A DNA stretch of 64,000 nt, from positions 310,001 to 374,000 of the forward strand of contig NZ_SMOD01000002.1 in NCBI RefSeq assembly GCF_004353905.1. Reading direction: 5' to 3'. This DNA comes from Paraburkholderia guartelaensis. Its GTDB lineage: Bacteria; Pseudomonadota; Gammaproteobacteria; Burkholderiales; Burkholderiaceae. Position numbers and translations under genes: made by a program. Of the stretch, positions 44,312 through 53,025 are shown one piece after another. Position 1 is the first letter of the stretch, and every line of letters begins with the position of its first letter. A model generated the notes under the pieces. That model did not search any database, was not told where the DNA came from, and was given only the letters and a program-made list of their open reading frames with translations.

Positions 44312-45613
44312 TCAAGCCGCCACGGCCACCATCGGCATGTTCACCACAGCCTGCGGCATACGCACCCGCGCACGGCCCGCGTTGCGTTCGTTGCGGCGCG
44401 TGGACGGCCAGTTCCACATCTGCACCTCGTCACGAATCTCCGCGCACACTTCCACGAGCCGCTCCAGTTCCTCTTCGCACAGCGCCGCGTTGAGCGAGAG
44501 CCGCACGAGCGAGCGGTTCTGCGCCGTGGCAGGGGCACAGAACACCGAACCAAAAATGCCGCGCGCTTCGAGCGCGTCGCGCAGGATGATCGTCTGCGGC
44601 TCCGGCCCGGCTTCGAGCGCGATGATCTGCGTTTCGCTGCCGTTCAGGTTGTAGCCAAGCTCGGCAAGCCGTGAACGCACATAGCGCGCGTTGGCAGCGA
44701 CGCGCGCGCGCCGCCAGTCTTCGCGTTCGATCACGTCGAGCGTCGCCGCGAGACCCGCCGTTTCATGCGGCAGCAGCGTCGAGCTGAAAATGGCAGGCAG
44801 CGCCTCGCACTTGAAATACTCCTGGAAGCGGCGCGAACAGCTGATGATGCCCGCGCGCCCGGCAAACGCCTTCGCGAGACTCGCGGTGCGGAAATGCACG
44901 CGGTCGATGAGCCCGAGTTCGGCCACCATCCCCGCGCCGTGCGGGCCATGCGTGCCGAGCGAATGCGACTCGTCGACGACCAGCACGCAGTCGTGCTCGG
45001 CGCACACCTCGGCGATGGCCGCGAGCGGCGCCACGCTGCCGTTGGTGCTGTACACCGAATCGACGATCACGATCCCGGCCCCGTAGCGCTGGATGCGCTG
45101 CTCGAGGTGATCGACATCGTTGTGGAAGAAACTAATCGCGCGTGCGCCGGCGCTGCGGATGCCTTCCCACAGCGACATATGCGCCATCATGTCGACGTAC
45201 ACCGGTGTCTGAGCATTGGCGATCGATTGAATCAGCCCCGTATTCGCGGCAAACCCCGACTGGCACAACACACTCGCTTCGGCCCCCATGTACGACGCGA
45301 AGCGGTCTTCGAGCACGAGTTGCGGGCAGTCGTCGCCGTGCAGGAACACCCCCGACATCAAGAGCCCGTTACCCTCCGAGCGGATGCTCATGCACATTGC
45401 ATCGAGAATCTCAGGATGACGTGCAATCGAAAGGTAATCATTACTTGAAAGATGCAAGGCATCAGCATTGGCAACGCGGCCCTTCATGATGTGGCCCCCG
45501 GCCCAGCTTTCCTGCACGCGCTCGGTGTAGTACCGATCGACACGTGCTGCGAGGAATGCGGGCAATGCCGCGTCGTTGTTGTGTGCGCTACGCCAATTGC
45601 TACCAACTTTCAT
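44312..45613 (-). CDS. lqsA: LqsA/CqsA-like alpha-oxoamine synthase (quorum-sensing autoinducer synthase)
   Basis: PLP enzyme that condenses an acyl-CoA with an amino acid to give an alpha-aminoketone, precursor of an alpha-hydroxyketone signal. The 433 residues include LHLSSNDYLSIARHPE, a cofactor segment with SVYSTNGSVAPLA, the CqsA-type DESHSLGTHGPHGAG, and the Schiff-base lysine in TASLAKAFAGRAG. These fit CqsA/LqsA better than BioF, KBL or ALAS, and the adjacent kinase and regulator support it. The C-terminus has about 35 extra residues of low complexity. AAGGAG lies 8 nt before the ATG. Its mRNA leader may exceed 400 nt. Confidence 0.9.
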   Translation of the reverse strand: MKVGSNWRSAHNNDAALPAFLAARVDRYYTERVQESWAGGHIMKGRVANADALHLSSNDYLSIARHPEILDAMCMSIRSEGNGLLMSGVFLHGDDCPQLVLEDRFASYMGAEASVLCQSGFAANTGLIQSIANAQTPVYVDMMAHMSLWEGIRSAGARAISFFHNDVDHLEQRIQRYGAGIVIVDSVYSTNGSVAPLAAIAEVCAEHDCVLVVDESHSLGTHGPHGAGMVAELGLIDRVHFRTASLAKAFAGRAGIISCSRRFQEYFKCEALPAIFSSTLLPHETAGLAATLDVIEREDWRRARVAANARYVRSRLAELGYNLNGSETQIIALEAGPEPQTIILRDALEARGIFGSVFCAPATAQNRSLVRLSLNAALCEEELERLVEVCAEIRDEVQMWNWPSTRRNERNAGRARVRMPQAVVNMPMVAVAA

Positions 45614-46202
45614 CTCAGGCTCCTTGTGGTTAAAGGCCGCCCCCGGAGGCGACTTGTCTGGTCAGGATGGATACCGGGAGGCTGGCCCGTAATGTGCCCG
45701 CAGCGAATCGACACGCGTGTTGAGGCACGACGTGCGCGTTCCGGCAGCGGACTTTTGAATGTGGGTGATGCAATGACTGGCGAGCGCGTGAGTCGCGGCG
45801 CGCGGCGGGGAGTGGTCACGGCCGGCGGCGCCAGAGCGCGCTTGAGAGAAAACCAATGCGGGCGCTGGGCGCCGGGAGCAGGCGCCTTCATATCCGCACG
45901 AATCCCGCTTCGCGTGATCGTCACTGGTTACAAGGGAAGAAACGCCCGCCCGAAAATATTTGAGGCGCGCCACGCAGGCCATCTGGACCATGCACGTCAT
46001 GCAGCGAAAGCACCTTCACGCTGCATGCAATATCAGTCGCGCCATTGATAATTATCGTTTAAAAACAGCGCTGTTAAGAACTTCGCAGTGCGCAACTATG
46101 CGTAGCGCATGGAGTTTCGACAAGGTTTTCCCATCGCGCCGCGAAAGGGCGCGAGCGTTGATTCACAATGCATAGATTGCGCGAAGGAGACCGACAGGAC
46201 CG
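45614..46202. other. Long non-coding region upstream of the synthase gene
   Basis: About 590 bp with no supported gene. A minus-strand frame at 45610-45924 has composition like a shadow and no ribosome site. Two palindromes with a candidate promoter lie at the far end (46047-46078), so the synthase transcript may have a leader of around 430 nt. GGA-containing segments include the synthase ribosome site AAGGAG, which could suit CsrA/RsmA binding; this is speculative. Confidence 0.5.
46047..46078 (-). promoter_or_regulatory. Paired palindromes and candidate promoter for the synthase
   Basis: GATAATTATC (46047-46056) and AACAGCGCTGTT (46064-46075) are perfect palindromes 17-18 bp apart centre to centre. 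On the minus strand TTAACA (46073-46078) is followed 15-17 bp later by GATAAT/TAATTA. The palindromes overlay this promoter, consistent with binding by one or two dimeric regulators. Confidence 0.45.
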
Positions 46203-47372
46203 TCAGATGGAGACGACGCGGTCGCGCCCGCGTGACTTGGCGACATAGAGCGCGGCGTCGGCGCGCGCCATCAACGTGGTGAGCGAGTCTTGCGGCTGGA
46301 ATTCATCCACGCCCGCACTGAATGTCAGGCCGTCATGGACATCCTGTGCGGACTCGCGAGCTTGAACGTCGGCGCTGCGGCGCACCGAGAGCGTCAACAC
46401 GCGCAATTCATCGAGACGCCTCACGGCGTCGTCGCGTGTCATGTCCACGAAGAGCAACGCGAATTCCTCGCCGCCCAGGCGGCCGAATACATCCTCTACC
46501 CGCACACCGCTCTTCACGACGCGGCAGAACTGCGCGAGCACGCGGTCACCTGTGGCGTGTCCGTAGCGGTCGTTGATCGACTTGAAGTGATCGATGTCGA
46601 GAATCGCGAGCGTGATCCGCTGGCCCTTGTCGCGTGCGGCTTCGAGCAACGTGTTCGCCTGCGCGAGAAAGGCGCGGCGCGTGAGCGCGCCGGTCAACTC
46701 GTCCTGGTTCGCGAGACGTTCGAGCCGCTCGGCCATGCGGTCGTGCGCGAGCAGAACCATGCCGACCGAAAGCGCGGGCAGCACGAGGATGCCGAGCGCG
46801 AGCCATGCCACATTGAGCGGCGTGAAGTCGAGCAGCCCATACTGCTTCACGAAACCGCTGCCGTACATCGCGCCGCGCAGCGCGTGCGCGAACGCGCCCA
46901 GCCAGGCCGCGAGGGTCACGAACCGGTAGCTGTATACCGGGCGCTCAGGCGGGCGGCAACGCAGCGCGAGCCAGCCGAGCGACGCGTAAATGGCCGCATG
47001 AAATGCGGAGACGACCGCCACGCGCGCGCCGAGACTGGGCGTCACCCAATACCACCAGACAATGCCCGTTGCCAGCGCAACGGTTCCCGCGTAGGCGAGC
47101 GGCACGCGCGGCTTGAGCCCGAAGAACTGGCGGCAGCCCTCGAGCATGCGCACCACGGCGAGCGCCAGCAACGTATTCGAAACGAACACGGTGAGGATAG
47201 GCATGCCAAGCCGTTGCAGGCCCGCAAGCAGGAGCGCCACGCTCGCCATCGCATAGGCGCCGATCCACCGCCCGACGCCGGGAATACCCGCAGGCCGCAG
47301 CGAGCCGAGAATGGCCAGGCTCATGATGCTCGAAAGCACCGTGACGAGAAGGATATTGACCGGATCTAACAT
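46203..47372 (-). CDS. Membrane diguanylate cyclase (GGDEF)
   Basis: A 389-residue enzyme making cyclic di-GMP from two GTP. About seven hydrophobic helices fill residues 1-205, followed by a linker and a GGDEF domain with active site GGEEF at residues 300-304. The inhibitory I-site RVED lies exactly five residues before it, so product feedback should work. ILDIDHFKSINDRYGHATGD and ADAALYVAKSRGRDRV complete the domain. It lies upstream of the synthase on the same strand, with 590 bp between. It may be an output or a neighbour only. Confidence 0.92.
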   Translation of the reverse strand: MLDPVNILLVTVLSSIMSLAILGSLRPAGIPGVGRWIGAYAMASVALLLAGLQRLGMPILTVFVSNTLLALAVVRMLEGCRQFFGLKPRVPLAYAGTVALATGIVWWYWVTPSLGARVAVVSAFHAAIYASLGWLALRCRPPERPVYSYRFVTLAAWLGAFAHALRGAMYGSGFVKQYGLLDFTPLNVAWLALGILVLPALSVGMVLLAHDRMAERLERLANQDELTGALTRRAFLAQANTLLEAARDKGQRITLAILDIDHFKSINDRYGHATGDRVLAQFCRVVKSGVRVEDVFGRLGGEEFALLFVDMTRDDAVRRLDELRVLTLSVRRSADVQARESAQDVHDGLTFSAGVDEFQPQDSLTTLMARADAALYVAKSRGRDRVVSI

Positions 47373-47663
47373 GTACGGCGTGGTCTGAAGATATGCCTGA
47401 GTTTACGGCATCATTTTGAAAAACATTCGCCCTGGCCCCGTATAGAGGGTTTATTCGAAACCGGGTGGCTGGCCGGGTGACGCGCGGCTGTGACCCGGCG
47501 TAGTGTGAACAAACCATGAATCTTCGCGATTCTATTTGGACTACGAATCGTAATCTTCACGCGGGCAAGCCGGAGAAACCCGCTCCACTCTCCCGGCGCT
47601 TGACGAACGCCCCGAATGACCGCGACCATGCCTGAGACGCCACGACGTAACAGGAGCCATGTC

Positions 47664-47966
47664 ATGACCCAACATGCGTTGTACGTCGAGCTGCACGCGC
47701 AGCCCGGCAAGGAAGAGGAACTGGCGGCATTTCTCGCGAGCGCGAAGCCGCTGGTCGATGCGGAGCCCGCCACGCTGGCCTGGTTCGGCGTGCGCTTCGA
47801 CGCAACGACGTTTGCGATCTTCGACGCATTCGACGATGAAGCCGGCCGCGACGCGCATCTGAACGGCCAGGTGGCCGCGGCATTGATGGCGCACGCGGGC
47901 GAACTGCTGGCCGCGCCGCCACAGATCCGCCGCGCCGACGTGCTCGCCGACAAGCTTCCCGCCTGA
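47664..47966 (+). CDS. Antibiotic biosynthesis monooxygenase (ABM) family protein
   Basis: A 100-residue ferredoxin-like protein of the ABM/YgiN type. The opening MTQHALYVELHAQPGKEEELAAF and WFGVRFDATTFAIFDAFDDE are typical, here recognised by ELHAQPGKEEEL. Members act as cofactor-free quinol oxygenases or heme oxygenases, but many are of unknown function. The ATG at 47664 is chosen as the domain begins there; CAGGAG precedes it by 8 nt. A small inverted repeat CGATTC-N12-GAATCG lies upstream at 47527-47550. The gene stands alone. Confidence 0.85.
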   Translation: MTQHALYVELHAQPGKEEELAAFLASAKPLVDAEPATLAWFGVRFDATTFAIFDAFDDEAGRDAHLNGQVAAALMAHAGELLAAPPQIRRADVLADKLPA

Positions 47967-48319
47967 ACCATCGCCAGATTGCCCGAGAGGACGTGCGCGC
48001 GCCCACGTCCCTTCCCGCCCCCCGTAAATAGGGCGCACAAGCAATGACGGCAGGAATGACATCTGCGGGAGATGTCGCGATCTTCGAAGGAGAAGCCGAT
48101 GAAGCCTGCTTCCGACGCCACCGTCCAACGAGGCGCAGCGACGCAAGGATGACGACCGAAACCGGGACGATGCCGACCGCGGATCTTGATTGCGCGGTAC
48201 GGGAACAGAAATTGCGCGCTGCGGGACGGCCGTCGGACACCCTCGACCCGCCGCGACGCGATCGCGAAGAACAAAGGCACGTCCGCCTTGATCGGCCGGG
48301 CCGCTTACGCAAGAAACGC
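47967..48319. other. Intergenic region with hairpin and possible leader ORF
   Basis: About 350 bp. A perfect hairpin GACATCT-GCGGG-AGATGTC lies at 48058-48076. Right after it, a 17-codon ORF (48099-48152) has a strong ribosome site (AAGGAGAA) and its stop overlaps an ATG (48149) that is in frame with the response regulator downstream. Whether the leader ORF is translated, or the regulator is longer than called, cannot be settled here. Confidence 0.4.
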
Positions 48320-48670
48320 ATGGCTACCGTATTACTCGTTGACGACGACATGAACGCACTCGATGCGCTCAAGGAACTGGTCGGGCAGGAAGGTTATCGG
48401 GTCAGAACCGCCGCTGACGGTTCGGATGCGCTGCAAAGCGCGCTCGACGATCCTCCCGATGTCGTGATCTCCGACTGCATGATGCCGCGCATGGACGGTC
48501 TCTCGCTCATGCGAGAAATGAGGCGCAGCAGCAAGCTCGCGAACGTGCCGCTCGTGCTCGTCTCCGCGCTCGTCACCCTGCCCCCCGACGCCGACGTCGT
48601 GGGCTTCCTGCGCAAGCCCTTCGCGGTGTCGCAACTGCTCGACATCCTCCACCGGGTCGCCACGCCCTGA
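48320..48670 (+). CDS. Stand-alone receiver-domain response regulator
   Basis: A 116-residue CheY-like protein: acidic triad VDDDMNALDAL at residues 7-9, phospho-acceptor in VVISDCMMPRMDGLSLM (about D51), Ser/Thr in LVLVSALVT and Lys in FLRKPF. No output domain follows, and no kinase is adjacent, so it is an orphan. The ATG at 48320 starts the receiver domain in the standard way but lacks a good ribosome site; an in-frame ATG at 48149 would add 57 Arg-rich residues. The partner may be encoded elsewhere. Confidence 0.85.
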   Translation: MATVLLVDDDMNALDALKELVGQEGYRVRTAADGSDALQSALDDPPDVVISDCMMPRMDGLSLMREMRRSSKLANVPLVLVSALVTLPPDADVVGFLRKPFAVSQLLDILHRVATP

Positions 48671-48934
48671 CTAGCGCCCTCCTGCACCGCATGAACGATT
48701 TACATCATCGTTGTAGCGACTGATGCGACACAGGGGCGCGCAACGCGCCCCCCTCGCGGGCGTTTCCTTGATTCGGGTTCCTGACCGGTTATCGATCGAT
48801 AGTCGCGTCTGGCACGCCACGGCATGACCGATGCTGTGGAATCGGCGTGGCCGGTCCATGTCGGTCCGGCGCGGGATCGAACCCTCAACCCGTATCGCGT
48901 CGCAATGCGATGCGCATATCCAAGGGAGGTCGAA

Positions 48935-49141
48935 ATGAGCGAATACGCAGGCCGCTCGCACGACGAGCGCGTGGCACAACGCAAGCGTGAGAAAAAGGGC
49001 GCCACGGAGCCGCCTGGCGGCGATATGGCGGTGCACGGCACCGAGCCCGACGCCACCCACAGCAGCGGCGAACTCTCAGAGCAAGGCAAGGAAGTGTGGC
49101 GCAAAGGCGCGGGCCTGGACGGCGGCGGCAAGAGCGACTGA
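48935..49141 (+). CDS. Small hydrophilic hypothetical protein
   Basis: A 68-residue, highly charged protein (MSEYAGRSHDERVAQRKREK at the start) with Gly-rich C-terminus and no hydrophobic segment. GGGAGG lies 7 nt before the ATG, so translation is well supported. I do not recognise the family; composition resembles small stress-induced hydrophilins. It lies 133 bp before the PRC-barrel gene on the same strand. Confidence 0.7.
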   Translation: MSEYAGRSHDERVAQRKREKKGATEPPGGDMAVHGTEPDATHSSGELSEQGKEVWRKGAGLDGGGKSD

Positions 49142-49274
49142 ATCCCTGCAAGCCGTCACGACCGCTCGGGCGCATCGTTGCGCCCTCAACTTCCGCAACC
49201 TCTTCGATAACCGGCGCGCGCCGCGCGCGGGAAACCCCCGGCGTGCGCGTGTCATCATGAACAAGGAGAACATC

Positions 49275-49781
49275 ATGGCCTACTCTCAAACCCCAATCGG
49301 TTCAGCGCCGCGCAGCGACGGTGCCCGTATTGTCGGCCGCGACCGCTCGGCAACGCCTGGGCCGGGCCCGGAAGTGATGGCGGCCAGCACGCTGGACGGC
49401 GACCGCGTGCTGAGTTCGGACGGCGACGAAGTCGGCAAGGTCAAGGAAATCATGCTCGACGTGGAAAGCGGCCGCATTGCCTACATGGTGATATCGAGCG
49501 GCGGCTTTCTCGGCATTGGCGACAAGCTGCTCGCAGTGCCGTGGAATGCCCTCACGCTCGACGCGGCACGCAAATGCTTCGTGATCGCACTCAACTCCGA
49601 GCGCGTGAAGAACGCGCCGGGCTTCGACAAGGGCGAGTGGCCCTCGATGGCCGATCGCACCTGGGCCAGTTCCGTGCACCAGTACTATGGCCGGGAGCCG
49701 TACTGGGGCAACGACGCCGCGAGCCTGCCGCTGGACGAACCAGGGCGCGAGCCGCCGGAGGCCGGTGGCGTGAAGCTCTGA
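49275..49781 (+). CDS. PRC-barrel domain protein
   Basis: A 168-residue soluble protein with a PRC-barrel (about residues 35-110) containing VLSSDGDEVGKVKEIMLDVE and YMVISSGGFLGIGDKLLAVPW, seen here as GKVKEIMLD and GIGDKLLAVPW. The C-terminal part is less conserved and rich in Trp, Tyr and Pro. Such proteins are common in Burkholderiales beside stress genes; function is unknown. The ATG at 49275 has GGAG 7 nt upstream; an earlier ATG (49257) overlaps that site and is less likely. Confidence 0.85.
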   Translation: MAYSQTPIGSAPRSDGARIVGRDRSATPGPGPEVMAASTLDGDRVLSSDGDEVGKVKEIMLDVESGRIAYMVISSGGFLGIGDKLLAVPWNALTLDAARKCFVIALNSERVKNAPGFDKGEWPSMADRTWASSVHQYYGREPYWGNDAASLPLDEPGREPPEAGGVKL

Positions 49782-49883
49782 CGAGCGCGCACACTTACAC
49801 ACAACGGTTCATCGAGCGCCCGCGGCGGCGCCAACGTGTCATGCTAATGGTCGCGAGCACAACGACAACAACGCGAACACACC

Positions 49884-52016
49884 ATGACTTCGATGGACCG
49901 CCGTGATTTTCTTCGCGCCGCCGCCGCGGGCGCGACGCTCAGCGTGGCTTCGCCCGCCATCCAGCGGGCGCTGGCCATTCCTGCAAACAACGCAACCGGA
50001 ACGATTGAAGACGTGCGGCACATCGTCGTCTTCATGCAGGAAAACCGCGCGTTCGATCACTACTTCGGCACGCTGCCGGGTGTGCGCGGCTTCTCGGACC
50101 GCATCACGATTCCCTTGCCCGACGGCGCCAACGTATGGCAACAGAGCGACGGCACACGCACGCTGCTGCCGTTCTACCTGGACAGCCGCAAAGGCAACGC
50201 GTTGCTCGCAGGCGGCGCGCATAACTGGGCGGACGCCCACGAGGCCTGGGACCACGGCCGCATGACGCATTGGCCGAAATTCAAGGGCGACGCCTCGATG
50301 GGCTATTTTCAGGCCTCGGACCTGCCGTTTCATTTCGCGCTCGCCAATGCCTTCACGATCTGCGACGCCTACTATTGCTCGTTGCACGGCGGCACCAATT
50401 CGAACCGGCTTTTTCTGTTCACCGGCACGAATGGCCCCACGGCCTCGCCTTATGCCGTGGTCGACAACAATGGCTGGGACAACATCGGCGCGCCGTCCAC
50501 GGGCCTGAAATGGACCACCTATCCAGAACGGTTGCAGGCCGCAGGGGTGACGTGGAAGGTGTACGAAAACCAGCCCGATAACTACACGGATAATCCGCTC
50601 GTCGGGTTCGCGAGCTATCGCAAGGTGCTCGAGGCAATCGAAGGCTCGCCCAATGTGCCATGGACCCCGGCGCTCGACGCCCGCGAGCCGCTCTACAAGG
50701 GCGTCGGCAATACGATGCCCGACGGCGGCTTCCTGCAGGCGCTCAATGACGACATTGCGGCGAACCAGTTGCCCCAGGTGAGCTGGATCATCGCGCCGCA
50801 GGCCTATTCCGAACACCCCGCCGTTTCGACGCCGGGCCAGGGCGCGTACTATCTGCAGAAGCTACTCGAGGCGCTGACGCGCAACCCGGACATCTGGAGC
50901 AAGACCGTGCTCTTCGTGAACTTCGACGAGAACGATTGCTTCTTCGATCACATGCCGCCGCCTTGCCCGCCCTCGCCCATCAAGGACGGCGAGTACGCAG
51001 GCAAATCCACGGCCAGTACGCGCCACGAATACTTCACCATGCCGAACCCTCCCGGCGACGGCAAACCGGTCAAGCCAGACGGCCTGCCGTTCGGGCCCGG
51101 ACCACGCGTGACGATGATCGTCGTCTCGCCGTGGAGCACGGGCGGCTACGTGAACTCAGAAGTCTTCGATCACACGTCGGTGCTGCGTTTCATCGAAATG
51201 CGCTTCGGCGTACGCGAGCCGAATATCAGCCCGTGGCGGCGCGCGGTATTCGGCGATCTGACCTCGGCATTCAATTTCAGCACACCGAACGAAACGCCCG
51301 TGCAGGCGTTTTCCGCCCCCACGAAGGCCGACGCCGATGCGCTGAACAAACAACAGAACGCGCTCAAGCCCGTGCCCGTGCCACAGCCCGACATGCAGAC
51401 CATGCCTCAGCAGGCGCGCAAGGCGCGGCCTTCGCGCGCCCTGCCGTATCGCCTCAATGTGGATGCGAGCGTCGACGGGCGTCGTCACAAGATTCAACTG
51501 GAATTTGGCAACGAAGGAAAAGCAGGCGCCGTCTTTCACGTGTACGACACGCTTCACCTCGACAAGTCACCGCGCCGCTACACCGTCGAAGCAGGCAAGG
51601 CACTGCGCGATACGTGGACGCCCACCGCCGCTGACGACGGCGCATACCGCCTGTGGGTGCTTGGCCCGAACGGCTTTCATCGCGCATTCGAGGGCAATGT
51701 GCGCGCGGCGGTGCATGGACCCAATCCCGAAGTGCGCGTGCGCTATGACGTCGCGAACAATGCGCTCGAACTGAGCATCGTGAATCGCGCGAGCGCGGCT
51801 TCGAACGTGAGCGTGGCGGCCAATGCCTACCGCAGCGACGGGCCCTGGACTTACGCCTTGCGCGCCGGCGAGCAGGTCCGGTCGAACTGGGCGCTCGCGG
51901 ATTCGGGTGGCTGGTACGACTTCACGCTGAGCGCGGAGAACGGTGTGCTACGGCGCTTCGCGGGCCGTGTGGAAACCGGCAAGGACAGCGTGAGCGATCC
52001 GGCGATGGGTGCTTGA
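49884..52016 (+). CDS. Tat-exported phosphocholine-specific phospholipase C (PlcN/PlcH type)
   Basis: A 710-residue secreted phosphoesterase. The twin-arginine signal is MDRRDFLRAAAAGATLS, followed by the phosphoesterase domain with IVVFMQENRAFDHYFGTLPG and FVNFDENDCFFDHMPPP, both carrying metal-binding residues. Two DUF756 beta domains make up the last 200 residues, as in P. aeruginosa PlcN. It hydrolyses phosphatidylcholine or sphingomyelin in the periplasm or outside the cell. Two starts are close (49884 and 49893); the second puts the Arg pair at the usual spot. There is no PlcR-like gene nearby, so export by Tat alone is assumed. It can supply phosphate or choline. Confidence 0.93.
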   Translation: MTSMDRRDFLRAAAAGATLSVASPAIQRALAIPANNATGTIEDVRHIVVFMQENRAFDHYFGTLPGVRGFSDRITIPLPDGANVWQQSDGTRTLLPFYLDSRKGNALLAGGAHNWADAHEAWDHGRMTHWPKFKGDASMGYFQASDLPFHFALANAFTICDAYYCSLHGGTNSNRLFLFTGTNGPTASPYAVVDNNGWDNIGAPSTGLKWTTYPERLQAAGVTWKVYENQPDNYTDNPLVGFASYRKVLEAIEGSPNVPWTPALDAREPLYKGVGNTMPDGGFLQALNDDIAANQLPQVSWIIAPQAYSEHPAVSTPGQGAYYLQKLLEALTRNPDIWSKTVLFVNFDENDCFFDHMPPPCPPSPIKDGEYAGKSTASTRHEYFTMPNPPGDGKPVKPDGLPFGPGPRVTMIVVSPWSTGGYVNSEVFDHTSVLRFIEMRFGVREPNISPWRRAVFGDLTSAFNFSTPNETPVQAFSAPTKADADALNKQQNALKPVPVPQPDMQTMPQQARKARPSRALPYRLNVDASVDGRRHKIQLEFGNEGKAGAVFHVYDTLHLDKSPRRYTVEAGKALRDTWTPTAADDGAYRLWVLGPNGFHRAFEGNVRAAVHGPNPEVRVRYDVANNALELSIVNRASAASNVSVAANAYRSDGPWTYALRAGEQVRSNWALADSGGWYDFTLSAENGVLRRFAGRVETGKDSVSDPAMGA

Positions 52017-52161
52017 GGCGCCTGGGAAACATACAAAGCGCCTGCGCAGTACACTGCCCGTTCCCTTCACGATGGCCGCGCGCAACGTTGCGTCCAGAAC
52101 GTACACCAGGCGTTCAACGCGCGTTCGCAACCGTGGCCTGCCTCCCCCTCAAGGAGCCCGC

Positions 52162-52956
52162 ATGAAAATCGATCTGACTGGAAAACTCGCGCTCGTCACA
52201 GGCTCGGCTGCGGGCATCGGTCTTGCCGCGGCCAAGGGCCTCGCGCTCGCGGGCGCCGACGTGATCGTCAGCAGCCGTCACACCGAAAACGTGCGCGAAG
52301 CCGAGGCTGCGCTGCGTACCGCTGCGCCCGGCGCGCGGGTGCAGGGTTTCGTCGGCGATCTTTCCAGCGCCCAGGGATGTGACGCGCTCGTGAAGGCGCA
52401 TCCGCAGGTGGACATCCTCGTGAACAATCTCGGCGTGTTTCAGCAGCAGGACTTCTTCGAGATTCCCGATGCCGAGTGGCTGCGCTTCTTCGAAACGAAC
52501 GTGATGTCGGGCGTGCGTCTCTCGCGCGCCTATGCGAATTCAATGGTCAAGCGCGGCTGGGGGCGCATCGTGTTCATCTCTTCGGAATCGGGATTGAACA
52601 TTCCCGCCGACATGATCCACTACGGCATGACGAAAACCGCGCAGCTTTCGCTCGCACGTGGCCTGGCCAAGCGCCTTGCGGGTACGGGCGTCACGGTCAA
52701 TTCGGTGCTGCCGGGCCCGACACTTTCGGATGGCGTAACGCACATGCTCAAGGACGAAGTGGCCGCTTCGGGCAAAACCGTCGAGGAAGTCGCCGCGCAG
52801 TTCGTGCAGACGCATCGCGCCTCTTCCATCATCCAGCGCGCGGCGAGCGTGGAGGAAGTGGCGAACATGATCGTCTACGCGTGCTCGAAAGAGGCTTCCG
52901 CCACCACGGGCGCGGCCTTGCGCGTGGACGGCGGCGTGGTGGATACCATCGCGTGA
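52162..52956 (+). CDS. Short-chain dehydrogenase/reductase
   Basis: A 264-residue SDR. The cofactor site is TGSAAGIG (residues 13-20), LVNNLGVFQQQDF replaces the common NNAG with NNLG, and the catalytic motif is HYGMTKTAQLSLARG. The C-terminal half holds NSVLPGPTLSDGV and ATTGAALRVDGGVVDT, typical of 3-oxoacyl-ACP reductase-like SDRs. AAGGAG stands 7 nt before the ATG. It is 145 bp after the phospholipase gene on the same strand with no shared function visible. Confidence 0.88.
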   Translation: MKIDLTGKLALVTGSAAGIGLAAAKGLALAGADVIVSSRHTENVREAEAALRTAAPGARVQGFVGDLSSAQGCDALVKAHPQVDILVNNLGVFQQQDFFEIPDAEWLRFFETNVMSGVRLSRAYANSMVKRGWGRIVFISSESGLNIPADMIHYGMTKTAQLSLARGLAKRLAGTGVTVNSVLPGPTLSDGVTHMLKDEVAASGKTVEEVAAQFVQTHRASSIIQRAASVEEVANMIVYACSKEASATTGAALRVDGGVVDTIA

Positions 52957-53025
52957 TGCACCGGCTGCAAGCGTACTTGTTTACTTCGCAATACGAATGA
53001 CGTGAACGCAGCCGTCGAATGCAAA

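Noticed and set aside
44312..45613. Assignment of the synthase as BioF (8-amino-7-oxononanoate synthase), KBL or ALAS
   Set aside because: The same fold, but the SHSLGTHGPHGAG segment and the neighbouring sensor kinase and regulator favour CqsA/LqsA; no biotin, threonine or heme genes are adjacent.
45610..45924. Minus-strand frame of 104 residues upstream of the synthase
   Set aside because: No ribosome site, Arg/Pro-rich shadow composition, no family features; treated as untranslated leader.
48872..48890. tRNA T-arm-like GGGTTCGATCCC on the minus strand
   Set aside because: The arms around the TTCGAT core do not pair over five bases, and no acceptor, D-arm or anticodon arm could be assembled nearby.
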